A stretch of DNA of 56,578 nucleotides. Source: a virus. Positions within the stretch are counted from its first letter, which is position 1, and each line of letters starts with the position of its first letter. The notes beneath the pieces are model-generated. The model worked only from the letters and a program-made list of their open reading frames with translations, ran no database searches and was not told the origin of the DNA. Made by a program: the position numbers and the translations under genes. This document shows positions 1 through 6,625 of the stretch, one piece after another. Location of the stretch: positions 1 to 56,578 of IMG/VR virus record IMGVR_UViG_3300031673_016576; one strand, written 5' to 3'.

Positions 1-141
1 GATGTACGCGCCATCGTTCGGGGCGACGGGCCGATTGTACCCGCCAATGAAGGCTGGATCGAGACGATGCAGGATCTCAGCTGGCTCGCCGCAATTACTG
101 TCGCCATGAAATTGCGTTCGGAACAAGGAGGTGTGCCGTGA
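1..141 (+). CDS. C-terminal fragment of an unknown phage protein (partial at window edge)
   Basis: An open frame enters from the left edge in frame 1 and runs 46 codons to a TGA at 139-141. The peptide ends with WLAAITVAMKLRSEQGGVP; it has no motif I recognise. The following gene starts at a GTG overlapping this stop (GTGA), so the two are probably translationally coupled and co-transcribed. Too little of the protein is present to assign a role. Confidence 0.6.
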   Translation, partial: DVRAIVRGDGPIVPANEGWIETMQDLSWLAAITVAMKLRSEQGGVP

Positions 142-305
142 ACTGGAGATACATGGTCTGCAAGTGGTTGGCTATCGGGGCCATCGCTGCATTGGCGGCC
201 GCGATGACCGACATCACCGCGATGCAGGCGTCGTGGGGTGGTATCGCGCTAGCCGCTATGGACTGCGCGCGTGATTTCTTGAAGAAGGCGTTCGGACTGA
301 TCTAG
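138..305 (+). CDS. Small hydrophobic protein, 55 aa
   Basis: The GTG start at 138 overlaps the previous stop and is preceded by a good Shine-Dalgarno (AAGGAGG, about 125-131). The N-terminal third (YMVCKWLAIGAIAALAAAM) is a candidate membrane segment, followed by a short amphipathic stretch ending in DFLKKAFGLI. A small one-helix protein followed directly by a strong terminator could be a lysis or superinfection protein, but no family is recognised and this is inference. It is too short for routine gene callers. Confidence 0.55.
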   Translation: MNWRYMVCKWLAIGAIAALAAAMTDITAMQASWGGIALAAMDCARDFLKKAFGLI

Positions 306-330
306 CCGCACACTCCTCGGCGGCCGTTCA

Positions 331-366
331 GCACCCTCCCCATCTTGCCGGGGGAGGGTGCGTCTT
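331..366 (+). terminator. Intrinsic terminator-like hairpin
   Basis: An 11-bp GC-rich stem (GCACCCTCCCC at 331-341 with GGGGAGGGTGC at 351-361) closes a 9-nt loop and is followed by GTCTTACT. The T-tract is poor. The position, right after a stop codon and before a promoter, supports termination of the leftmost operon. Confidence 0.7.
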
Positions 367-379
367 ACTACCGTAGCTA

Positions 380-408
380 TTGACAACGTTGTGCTAACGT
401 GTTACCAT
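380..408 (+). promoter_or_regulatory. Sigma-70-type promoter P1 driving the solo scaffold-repeat locus
   Basis: TTGACA at 380-385, a 17-nt spacer, and TACCAT at 403-408. It shares TTGACA-17-TACCAT with the promoter at 6434. Transcription would start near 415, about 30 nt before the structured scaffold, and would continue into the gene at 657. The promoter therefore appears to serve both a non-coding RNA and the downstream zinc-ribbon operon. Confidence 0.75.
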
Positions 409-444
409 AGCATTGGTATAGAGGAGGCCACACAGGATTTGCCA

Positions 445-639
445 GTTGAGAGTGGGGGCTAAATAGTCGTGGGTCCCCGACCTGCCACCAGCCCGGAGAA
501 GGCTGGTCGCGGATCAAATCCTAATCCCCGGCCTCGCCGGGGCGCGCGCAGGGAGGTTAGAGATCACGGTGTGATAATGTTACTCCCACGCGCGCGAGGG
601 CACGACGTGTTGTAGCATCACAACTTGCCGGGATTGAGC
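445..639 (+). ncRNA. Putative natural single-guide RNA: scaffold, anti-repeat, solo CRISPR repeat and guide-like tail
   Basis: Positions 445-564 are identical at 119 of 120 positions to the reverse complement of 55116-55235, the scaffold next to the CRISPR array. The first 22 nt match the last codons and stop of the effector gene. Hairpins are visible at 488-506 (CCAGCC/GGCTGG) and 526-542 (CCCCGGC/GCCGGGG). The anti-repeat at 543-555 (CGCGCG...GGGAG) can pair with the repeat at 583-594 (CTCCC...CGCGCG), closing over a small hairpin ATCAC-GGT-GTGAT at 563-575. The single repeat is at 579-606, and the next roughly 33 nt would be the guide. Promoter P1 lies directly upstream. That it works as a guide RNA is inference; the homology and pairing are seen directly. 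The 3' end is set only by analogy with the 33-nt spacers. Confidence 0.7.
579..606 (+). repeat. Solitary CRISPR repeat unit
   Basis: This 28-nt unit begins GTTACTCCCACG and ends GAGGGCACGAC. It matches the repeat at 54869-54896 (reverse complement) except for one base of the central palindrome, and is in the same orientation relative to its scaffold copy. It is 14 nt downstream of the scaffold homology, against 36 nt at the right-hand locus. No second repeat follows, so it is not an array. Confidence 0.85.
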
Positions 640-656
640 GGGAGGAAGGCTGAGAA

Positions 657-1457
657 ATGGGAAAAGTGAGAGTCATACACGTTGATCTGGGCGACAGCGC
701 GAACAAGGCCCGAGTGGCCCAGGTGTGGTCAGGGCCCGGGATTGGATACCGCGGATCTATTTCGCCGTCGCTGGCAATGGATCTGGGTATGTGTGAGCGC
801 GAAGGGGGGACATACCATCGTGCCGGCACCCTGGCCTTCACCCCCGACGGCGAGAAGGTCGAGGCGGCGCGGGGGGATGGGACGGGGGCGATAGACGTAC
901 TGCTCAACAGGGCCGAGGGTGTGGCAGATTATCTTCTCGGGCTGGATCCCGACTCGGGAGTTGAGAAGAGATTGCGCGAGTCTGTGGCTGCCGTCCGCGC
1001 CGAACTCGCTGCCCGCGGCGAGGAGCGGGTGGTGGAGGTGGGTGAGGGGGGAGCCGACGTGTGGCTTATGGGACCCCGCCGGTCATCCGGGGTAGTGCTG
1101 GACAAGGGCCGCTACGCCATCCGCGGCCCCCTCCCCGACGCGCCGAAGCCGGTGGCGCGTCCGTGGCAGACGCGCAACGGAGGCCTGATATGTCCCGCCT
1201 GCGATTTCGTCGTCGCCGCGTGCATCCCCGCGGAACACTGCCCACGCTGCCTGGAACCCCTCGACGCGCCGAAGCTGGTGGCGGTGTGGGAGAGGCCGGA
1301 GATCAAGCGACCGCGGCGGAGGAGGATCACAGTTGAGTACACCTGTAGCGATTGTGGGATGCCACTGCTCTCTGGAAATCTAGGGTCGCCGTGCCCAGGT
1401 TGTGACAGACTCCTCGCCTCCACCGCGAGCCCGTGGCCGGGGACGGAGGCTGAGTGA
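657..1457 (+). CDS. Double zinc-ribbon protein, 266 aa
   Basis: The ATG at 657 follows a GGGAGGA Shine-Dalgarno. The N-terminal half is unassigned. The C-terminal half carries two zinc-ribbon-like pairs: CPAC...CPRC (about residues 178-197) and CSDC...CPGC (about 229-248). The last 70 residues, including VAVWERPE and LLASTASPWPG, are clearly related to the C-terminus of the leftward gene at 49113-49538, so this is a duplicated module. It is the first gene behind promoter P1 and the solo guide-like RNA, and its stop overlaps the next start (TGATG). A nucleic-acid or metal-binding role is likely; no specific function can be given. Confidence 0.75.
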   Translation: MGKVRVIHVDLGDSANKARVAQVWSGPGIGYRGSISPSLAMDLGMCEREGGTYHRAGTLAFTPDGEKVEAARGDGTGAIDVLLNRAEGVADYLLGLDPDSGVEKRLRESVAAVRAELAARGEERVVEVGEGGADVWLMGPRRSSGVVLDKGRYAIRGPLPDAPKPVARPWQTRNGGLICPACDFVVAACIPAEHCPRCLEPLDAPKLVAVWERPEIKRPRRRRITVEYTCSDCGMPLLSGNLGSPCPGCDRLLASTASPWPGTEAE

Positions 1458-1672
1458 TGGCCATCGACACTGAGTACCAGGACAAGGTGCTTTGCCCGAA
1501 GTGCGGATATGTGCAATGCGAGAGGTGCGAGTACGAGATGTTCTACAGGGACAGCGACGTGCACGAGGACCGGGAGTGCGACAACGAGGATTGCGATGCG
1601 GTCTTCACAATCGTCCGGCATGTCTCCCTCAGTTACTCGACGAAGCTGACCGGGCCGAAAGGGGCGGAGTGA
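1457..1672 (+). CDS. Small zinc-finger protein, 71 aa
   Basis: I chose the ATG at 1457, which overlaps the preceding TGA, over the GTG at 1454. The protein contains CPKCGYVQCERC near the N-terminus and a second cysteine pair (CDNEDC), so it can bind at least one zinc. It is highly acidic in the middle. It sits in a run of overlapping small genes (TGATG joins on both sides) and is probably translated by coupling. No family assignment. Confidence 0.65.
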   Translation: MAIDTEYQDKVLCPKCGYVQCERCEYEMFYRDSDVHEDRECDNEDCDAVFTIVRHVSLSYSTKLTGPKGAE

Positions 1673-1923
1673 TGGCTGAGTGTGAGCTAACCAGGCGAGA
1701 GGTCAAGAAGCAACTGCGGCCCATGGGCTTCATGTACAGCACGGATGATCGCGACGATGGAGTCTGGGCCACCGGGCATGGCATTGCGGTCGGCGTCTAC
1801 ATGGGGATGTGGCGGACGATGGTAGGGTTCCGTAGGGAGCAGCGACGGGCCAACTTCCGCCTAGTACCACTGGCGAAGGCCGCCCTCGCGGCGGTCAATG
1901 CGACGAAGGGAGAGGAAGCGTGA
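1672..1923 (+). CDS. Hypothetical protein, 83 aa
   Basis: The ATG at 1672 overlaps the TGA of the preceding gene; an upstream in-frame extension to 1492 lacks a ribosome site and is antiparallel to nothing useful, so I do not use it. The protein begins MAECELTRREVKKQLRPMG and ends with a basic then alanine-rich segment. No recognised domain. It is the third member of a chain of coupled small genes. Confidence 0.6.
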   Translation: MAECELTRREVKKQLRPMGFMYSTDDRDDGVWATGHGIAVGVYMGMWRTMVGFRREQRRANFRLVPLAKAALAAVNATKGEEA

Positions 1924-2135
1924 GCGAACAGTGGCCGGAGATGATGGCGAGCGCGGCAGTGCTGATTGCGACGGCGGCAGGGGCGATGATCGAACTTGCC
2001 GCTATGGATGCCGCCAACAGGGATCGCGAATCAAATGGGCTCGCACAAGCCTATGGTGAAGAGCAGATCCGAGAGGTTAGTACGATGTATGGCCTGGGCG
2101 TCAATGACATCCGTTGTGCAATGCCGAGGAGGTAG
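1920..2135 (+). CDS. Hypothetical protein with N-terminal hydrophobic helix, 71 aa
   Basis: A GTG start overlaps the previous stop (GTGA). Residues 9-26 (MASAAVLIATAAGAMIEL) could form a membrane helix, and the rest is hydrophilic. No family recognised. The coding frame ends shortly before the Shine-Dalgarno of the secreted protein at 2143. Confidence 0.55.
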   Translation: MSEQWPEMMASAAVLIATAAGAMIELAAMDAANRDRESNGLAQAYGEEQIREVSTMYGLGVNDIRCAMPRR

Positions 2136-2142
2136 AAACGAC

Positions 2143-3858
2143 ATGAGACGACTGCTGACTGCCGCACTACTGTTTCTGGTTGTGCTGTGCGCGCCGACGT
2201 GGGCGAGCCTGACACATCAGCCGAACTACACCCACACCAAGGTTGTGATGATCGACTATCGTCAGAAGAACACGGCGGAGGAGTTGGACTTCCTGGGGAG
2301 CCATGCCGATCTCATCATTGGTGGCACATCGGAGGGCCACGGAGACGTCCCAGGACTGGTGTACACGAACTACTACTGCGTGTACGTCGGCAACGAGGAG
2401 TACGAGGATGCCAAGGCCTGGGCGGCGCAGCGGGGCGTTGACTTCGAGGCCTTCTTCATCCACTACGCCGAGGCAACAGAGGCTAGATTCGGAAGCGAGA
2501 CCCACATCCTCCCCGCCAGCAGTCGGGTGCCGACCTACAACTGGTATGGTAGTGGTGGGATCCTGACTCGGCAGGGTGCGCGCGTGGTGACAAATCCTGG
2601 CAATCCCAATTACCGGGCGTGGAGGCTGGACTATCTCGAATCGGTCATGGGCGACAAGTACGACGGTGTCTTCATCGACAACACGTCCTTCGACCACTTC
2701 ATCCAGCCGCCCACGATCCTCAGAGGCGGTTCCATCGCGGAATATCCCACGGATCCCGGACCGTCCTATGGGACCGCTCTGCTGAGCCTCTTCGCCGATT
2801 TCAGTGTCAGGTTCGGGTCCACCAAGGCGCAGGTCCCGAACGTATCGATGTACCCGGACGACCCGCGCGTGTACCCCTATGTGTGGGGCTTCTACCGGGA
2901 GGGCTGGAACCAGCCCAACAACGCGTCAAACTACGCTACGATCGAGAAGAACATCGTTGATTCCACCGCGGTTGGAGTCGTCGCCAACGCGCTGGGAGGC
3001 TTCGCCGCGGAGCCGCGATACGAGATGCCCCTCTTGGCCAACTTCTACCTCGTCAAGAACGAGACATGCCACTTCTTCCCGTTCCTCGCGCACGTCAGGG
3101 ACGGGTGGGACATCGACCCCAGGCTCAACCAGTGGTTCGGTGCGGTGGCATACGATGTCGGTCAGCCCAGGGGCGGCCGCTATATTCTACAGGCCGGAAT
3201 CGATCCATCGTCGCCGCGGCGCGACGTGATGACGGCGACTACCAAGAAGACTGGGTACAGTTATCGTCTCACCGATCCGACCAAGAACTGGACGGCTGAG
3301 CAGTGGCGCAATCTGTGGGTGTTCTTCCCTAGCGGTTACGCCATCAAGGCCTACCATAGCGGAGACAACTGGATCGACCTGTACGACCCGAAGGAAGTGC
3401 CGAACGATGGGGTCTATCAACTCGGCAACTACACCTATGGGATCCAGGCCCGTGATTACGACAACGCACTCGTGCTGATGAGATCACGGCTATGGGACAG
3501 TCTAGAGGTAGGAGATTCGTCAGCGGTAGATGTGGTGCTGCCTATGACCGAGGACAATCCACTGGGCCAATACTATGTGCTCGACCGCGACGGGGTGGTA
3601 GGCACGACAGTACTGACCTCGATCTCGCTGCGGGCGGCAGATGGTGCAGTACTCGTGAAGGCGGAGCTGCCCGAATCAGAGCCGTTGGCACTGGAGCGAT
3701 CAGGTGTTGCCGTGCTTCGTGCCGAGGCAGTCGAGACGGCGCGTTGCTCGTTCTGTGATGCGGCGGGACCAGGGCTGGAGATCACGCTGGATGCGTTGGG
3801 GATTCGAGTCGTGGTGACCATCTGCTTGGACTGCCTGGGTGAACTAGGCCTGCGTTAG
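2143..3858 (+). CDS. Secreted glycoside-hydrolase-like protein with C-terminal cysteine pairs, 571 aa
   Basis: The ATG at 2143 follows GAGGAGG and opens a typical signal peptide (positive MRR, hydrophobic LLTAALLFLVVLC, cleavage near TWA-SL). An open frame extends upstream to 1996 but lies over the previous gene, so 2143 is preferred. The body resembles TIM-barrel putative glycoside hydrolases: an early VVMIDYRQ strand and YDGVFIDNT with an acidic residue at a strand end, as in catalytic positions of such families. The C-terminus has CSFC...CLDC, an unusual ending for a secreted enzyme. It may be a host-envelope or exopolysaccharide depolymerase; substrate unknown. The TnpB element is inserted a few bases after its stop. 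Confidence 0.65.
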   Translation: MRRLLTAALLFLVVLCAPTWASLTHQPNYTHTKVVMIDYRQKNTAEELDFLGSHADLIIGGTSEGHGDVPGLVYTNYYCVYVGNEEYEDAKAWAAQRGVDFEAFFIHYAEATEARFGSETHILPASSRVPTYNWYGSGGILTRQGARVVTNPGNPNYRAWRLDYLESVMGDKYDGVFIDNTSFDHFIQPPTILRGGSIAEYPTDPGPSYGTALLSLFADFSVRFGSTKAQVPNVSMYPDDPRVYPYVWGFYREGWNQPNNASNYATIEKNIVDSTAVGVVANALGGFAAEPRYEMPLLANFYLVKNETCHFFPFLAHVRDGWDIDPRLNQWFGAVAYDVGQPRGGRYILQAGIDPSSPRRDVMTATTKKTGYSYRLTDPTKNWTAEQWRNLWVFFPSGYAIKAYHSGDNWIDLYDPKEVPNDGVYQLGNYTYGIQARDYDNALVLMRSRLWDSLEVGDSSAVDVVLPMTEDNPLGQYYVLDRDGVVGTTVLTSISLRAADGAVLVKAELPESEPLALERSGVAVLRAEAVETARCSFCDAAGPGLEITLDALGIRVVVTICLDCLGELGLR

Positions 3859-3864
3859 GGGGCG

Positions 3865-4020
3865 GTCAGCTACCCCCGGCTAAAGCCGGGAGCTTGTCCC
3901 AGACGCATACGCGAGTGCGTATGTCGGAACCATTGGCAGGTTGACGGCTGCCCTGGCTCGGAACGCGATGTTCTGAGCCGCGATGTGGTCCGCAAGGCCA
4001 GTGTGCCCGCAGGACCGACA
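3865..4020 (-). ncRNA. Predicted omegaRNA overlapping the tnpB 3' end
   Basis: By analogy with TnpB elements, the guide RNA is made from the 3' end of the tnpB transcript through the right-end hairpin (3875-3890), with the guide copied from the flank below 3865. The hairpin and ending are visible; the RNA itself and its 5' limit are inferred. If correct, the guide corresponds to the 3' end of the gene at 2143-3858 and its short intergenic region, read on the minus strand. Confidence 0.5.
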
Positions 4021-4998
4021 AAGGAAGACGCTTTGACTGGAACGGTTGGCTTTTTCAATATGGCCGCAGACAGGACACTGGCGCGAGGTATTGCGCGGAT
4101 CGACCGCTACCAGTGCTATCCCGGCGCGCTTTGCCTTGTACGAAAGGTAGCCGCGGAGTTGAGCGAAAGACCAGTTAGCAAGTTGTGCTCGCTGTCGCCG
4201 GCGAACCGTGACCCTATCGCGTATCCCGCCGAGTTCTTCGATGGCAATGGCGCGATGGGTGTCTTCGGCGTTCTGCACAACCGCTTTGCTGATCCGGTGA
4301 TTCATATCCTTCTGATACCGGGCCTGCTTTCCGCGTATCTTCTTGAGTTTGCGGCGGGCTGGGTGCGTGCTCTTGCGCTGCAAATTGCGACGGCGGTGGG
4401 CGAAGGTGCGACGCGACTCCTCAACGGCCTTACCGGAGTAGACTGTGCCGTCGCTATCAGTGAGGATGTTGACGATGCCTAGGTCGCAACCGAGCACGCC
4501 GGATACGTCCCTCGGCTCCGGCTCCTCGACGTTGCAGGTGGCGAAGAGATACCACTTGCCCTTGACGAGCGCCAAATCGGACTCTCCCTGCTGAGTGGCG
4601 AGGAGGGCGCGCTGGCGCTCGCCGCACACGAAGGGGATAGTTTGGCGGCCGGCGACAGTCCAGATAGAAACCTCGGAGGCCGCGACTTTCCAGCGCAGGA
4701 TGCGAGAGTCGTAGGCGATGCTTCCGGTAGGGCGAAAAGTTCGTCGCGCCCTCCGGTCGAGTTTGTAGGCGTCACAGACCTTGGCAATGCAACGGACTGT
4801 CACCTGGGCACTCAGGGCAAACCGCTCTCGGACTTGGTGATAGGTCAGGCGGTGCAGGGCAAACTGCCCGAAAACTCTCCGATCCCATGCCTCCCCAGAG
4901 ATGTAATCGCAGGCGGCGTTGGCGACCTTCAATGTTTGTCGGAGAACCGCGGCCTGGTCGGGGCGGGGAAGCAATTTCACTTGCGCGACGAGTCTCAT
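3880..4998 (-). CDS. tnpB: TnpB RNA-guided nuclease, 372 aa
   Basis: TnpB uses an omegaRNA to cut DNA next to a short target motif and helps retain IS200/IS605 elements. The RuvC triad is intact: D172 in GCDLGI, E254 in AIEELGG and D337 in LADHIAAQNI, with the zinc ribbon CPVC...CRSC at 308-330 between the last two. The C-terminal YASGTSSRL is characteristic of right-end-encoded tails. The start is the ATG at 4998; six codons upstream would lie over the promoter -10 box. With the -10 only 6 nt upstream, the mRNA is predicted to be leaderless. Length is normal for TnpB and no frameshift is seen, so it is probably active. Confidence 0.92.
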   Translation of the reverse strand: MRLVAQVKLLPRPDQAAVLRQTLKVANAACDYISGEAWDRRVFGQFALHRLTYHQVRERFALSAQVTVRCIAKVCDAYKLDRRARRTFRPTGSIAYDSRILRWKVAASEVSIWTVAGRQTIPFVCGERQRALLATQQGESDLALVKGKWYLFATCNVEEPEPRDVSGVLGCDLGIVNILTDSDGTVYSGKAVEESRRTFAHRRRNLQRKSTHPARRKLKKIRGKQARYQKDMNHRISKAVVQNAEDTHRAIAIEELGGIRDRVTVRRRQRAQLANWSFAQLRGYLSYKAKRAGIALVAVDPRNTSRQCPVCGHIEKANRSSQSVFLCRSCGHTGLADHIAAQNIAFRARAAVNLPMVPTYALAYASGTSSRL

Positions 4999-5004
4999 GG
5001 TTCT

Positions 5005-5033
5005 AGTATAGAGCATCGAGGCCGGTTTGTCAA
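5005..5033 (-). promoter_or_regulatory. Leaderless promoter of tnpB
   Basis: On the minus strand: TTGACA (5033-5028), exactly 17 nt, TATACT (5010-5005), then 6 nt to the ATG at 4998. This places the expected transcription start on the A of ATG. The same geometry is seen for the HNH gene promoter at 22431-22459. Confidence 0.75.
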
Positions 5034-5093
5034 CCGGAAAGGCCGCTTCCTCCCCGCACTGAAAGTACGGGGTATCCGCGGCGGGAGGTTTCG

Positions 5094-5219
5094 ATGAGTA
5101 CTGCCGTTCGCTGGACGTGCGGTGATCTCTTCTGTGGTGCCAACGTAGTCAAGGTGGTCAACGTCGAGCCGCGTGATACAGAATCTGGAGTTGTGCTGCA
5201 AAAGGAAACTGACGGCTGA
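5094..5219 (+). CDS. Hypothetical protein, 41 aa, next to IS left end
   Basis: The ATG at 5094 follows GGGAGG by 5 nt. The 41 codons contain two cysteines (TCGDLFCG) and end with KETDG. The start lies at or within the outer end of the tnpB element, so this may be the remnant of a longer gene cut by the insertion and now using a start near the element. Coding status is uncertain. Confidence 0.4.
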   Translation: MSTAVRWTCGDLFCGANVVKVVNVEPRDTESGVVLQKETDG

Positions 5220-5240
5220 GTGGAGGGAGGAGGTGGACTG

Positions 5241-5540
5241 ATGCTGATTCACGAGTTGAAGTGTTGGCCCGAGTTCTATGATGCGATGGCATCGGGCGCA
5301 AAGACGTTTGACATTCGCAAGGATGATCGCCCATACGCGGTTGGCGATCTTCTAGCGATGCGGTGGTGGGACCCGGAACGGGAAGCCTACGCGAAGGTTG
5401 ATGGATGCAACAGCTTCGGGCGACCCGAGATACTCCTATTCCAGGTGACGTATTGCCTTCGGCATAAACCGCCGTGGGTTCTGGCTCACTATGTTGCAAT
5501 GGGCCTGCGGCGCGTACACCTGAGCGTGGGCGAAGAGTGA
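5241..5540 (+). CDS. DUF3850 / ASCH-like RNA-binding-fold protein, 99 aa
   Basis: The ATG at 5241 sits behind GGAGGAGG; the GTG at 5220 precedes the ribosome site and is rejected. The sequence HELKCWPEFYDAMASGAKTF followed by IRKDDRPYAVGDLLAMRWWDP is typical of DUF3850, a small PUA/ASCH-related fold common in phages. Length fits the family. The molecular role in phages is not established; RNA or modified-base binding is possible. It is in the same direction as the nuclease gene downstream. Confidence 0.8.
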   Translation: MLIHELKCWPEFYDAMASGAKTFDIRKDDRPYAVGDLLAMRWWDPEREAYAKVDGCNSFGRPEILLFQVTYCLRHKPPWVLAHYVAMGLRRVHLSVGEE

Positions 5541-5564
5541 GCGAGGAGGCGTGACGGCTGAGAA

Positions 5565-6437
5565 ATGGCGACCAAGGAGACCGAGATCGGCGCTGTGGTT
5601 GTTGAATGGTTGCGGCAGCAAGACTTCGAGGTCTTCCCCGAGGTTGCCCATACCGGGTTTGGTGTAGCTGATATCGTTGCCAGGAGAGGGAAGATCGTTT
5701 GTGTCGTCGAGTGTAAGGTCAACTTCGGACTCGCTGTAATGGAGCAGGCCATACGGTGGATAGGCACGGCCCACTATGTCTATGTAGCGACGCGTCGTCT
5801 CTACAGTAGACGGCATCGGACATGGGACGGGCGCGCGGCGAGAGCCGTGCTTGAGCGGTATGGCATCGGGTTGCTGACGGTACGGCCCGGCTCGCGGGAG
5901 GGGTGTGGTCATCTCGAACCTGATGTGCACGAAGCGATCCGGCCCGATTTCAACCGACGGGTGAAGACGGAGCGCCTACACCACGTCCTCAACTCGATTC
6001 CTATGGATTGGGGGGCCGAAGCTGGTTCACAGTGGTCACAGCAGTGGACACCGTTCAAGCAGACATGTGTTCTGGTCTCTAGGTACGTCGCAACACATCC
6101 AGGCTGTACCCTCAAAGAGATGCTGGCAGATGTGCCCACGCACTACCACACTCCGACGACGGCCCGATCGACGCTGCCGAAGTGGATCGATGTCGGCAAG
6201 GTTGAGGGCGTCTTCTGTGATCGCAATACGCGCCCGATGAAGCTATGGCCCGTTGATCCCGAGAACTGGAAGGTGTACACCGAGGCCGAGCGCGAATACC
6301 GGCGTGTGCGCGGCCGTATGATGAGGGATAGGGACGAGATGCTTGGGCGAACCTCGAAGTGGGGGGAGCAACTCGACGCCGCGCTCGAACGAGTCAACGC
6401 CGCGAAGGCAGAGATGCTTGCATCGGTAAACTCTTGA
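5565..6437 (+). CDS. PD-(D/E)XK-type nuclease with C-terminal extension, 290 aa
   Basis: The N-terminal half has the restriction-endonuclease-like core: an early helix (VVVEWLRQQDFEVFPE), then GFGVADIVARRGKIVCVVEC with the acidic residue of VADI and the ECK of VVECKV as the D...ExK site, and a downstream helix with EQAIRW. Residues about 165-215 look like a winged-helix or HTH region, and the C-terminus is a long charged helix. This suggests a sequence-specific DNase or a Holliday-junction or repair nuclease; whether it attacks host or competitor DNA is unknown. A promoter follows its stop directly, so it ends its operon. Confidence 0.7.
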   Translation: MATKETEIGAVVVEWLRQQDFEVFPEVAHTGFGVADIVARRGKIVCVVECKVNFGLAVMEQAIRWIGTAHYVYVATRRLYSRRHRTWDGRAARAVLERYGIGLLTVRPGSREGCGHLEPDVHEAIRPDFNRRVKTERLHHVLNSIPMDWGAEAGSQWSQQWTPFKQTCVLVSRYVATHPGCTLKEMLADVPTHYHTPTTARSTLPKWIDVGKVEGVFCDRNTRPMKLWPVDPENWKVYTEAEREYRRVRGRMMRDRDEMLGRTSKWGEQLDAALERVNAAKAEMLASVNS

Positions 6438-6462
6438 CATACCTACGGTTGTGTGCTACCAT
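6434..6462 (+). promoter_or_regulatory. Sigma-70-type promoter P2
   Basis: TTGACA at 6434-6439, a 17-nt spacer, and TACCAT at 6457-6462. The -35 box overlaps the last codon of the upstream gene. Transcription would start near 6469, just before a long leader stem-loop at 6475-6540 and the first copy of the TGGAAACG element. Confidence 0.8.
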
Positions 6463-6474
6463 AGGTATAAGAGT

Positions 6475-6540
6475 GGGCAGGGCTGGTACTAACATAATCT
6501 AGAGAGGAACGCTATCTCCACCCAGCATCTAGCCCTGCCC
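6475..6540 (+). ncRNA. Leader stem-loop at the 5' end of the P2 transcript
   Basis: A perfect 10-bp stem (GGGCAGGGCT at 6475-6484 with AGCCCTGCCC at 6531-6540) encloses 46 nt that contain GAGAGGAACGC and TATCTC, which can form a small inner hairpin. It starts about 6 nt after the predicted transcription start. The loop GGAACG resembles the invariant TGGAAACG of the element family downstream, so it may be a divergent relative. Function is unknown (stability, regulation or protein binding). Confidence 0.5.
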
Positions 6541-6553
6541 GCACGATGAGTAA

Positions 6554-6601
6554 CGGGGCTGCCGAAGGAGACCTGGAAACGTACCCACGCTGGCGGCCCC
6601 G
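6554..6601 (+). ncRNA. TGGAAACG stem-loop element, copy 1
   Basis: Outer stem CGGGGCTGCC (6554-6563) with GGCGGCCCCG (6592-6601), including one G-T wobble; the loop contains TGGAAACG at 6574-6581. The 3' arm is followed by CACTCACAAAAGAGG, which includes the ribosome site of the gene at 6626. It is one of six copies in this window (also 7276, 8245, 8807, 9626, 19830). Confidence 0.75.
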
Positions 6602-6625
6602 CACTCACAAAAGAGGTTGATTTGG

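Larger units (their letters stand above)
3865..5090 (-). mobile_element. IS200/IS605-type element carrying tnpB only
   Basis: The element is leftward. Its right end (low coordinates) has the typical subterminal hairpin CCCGGC-taaa-GCCGGG at 3875-3890 followed by GTAGCTGAC, matching the classic right-end ending of this superfamily. The left end has an imperfect hairpin at 5052-5072 (CCCCGCACT / AGTACGGGG). No tnpA transposase is present, so it is IS1341-like and probably immobile without help in trans. The right boundary at about 3865 is inferred from the GTAGCTGAC ending; the other boundary (5075-5095) is uncertain. It lies between a stop codon at 3858 and a small ORF at 5094, so the insertion may have clipped that gene. 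Confidence 0.8.

Noticed and set aside
607-657. GTTGT-AGCATC-ACAAC as a terminator after the solo repeat.
   Set aside because: Five weak pairs, no T-tract, and a ribosome site follows; transcription probably continues into the gene at 657.
4642-5097. 151-codon plus-strand frame across tnpB.
   Set aside because: Antisense to conserved TnpB sequence; no ribosome site or motif.
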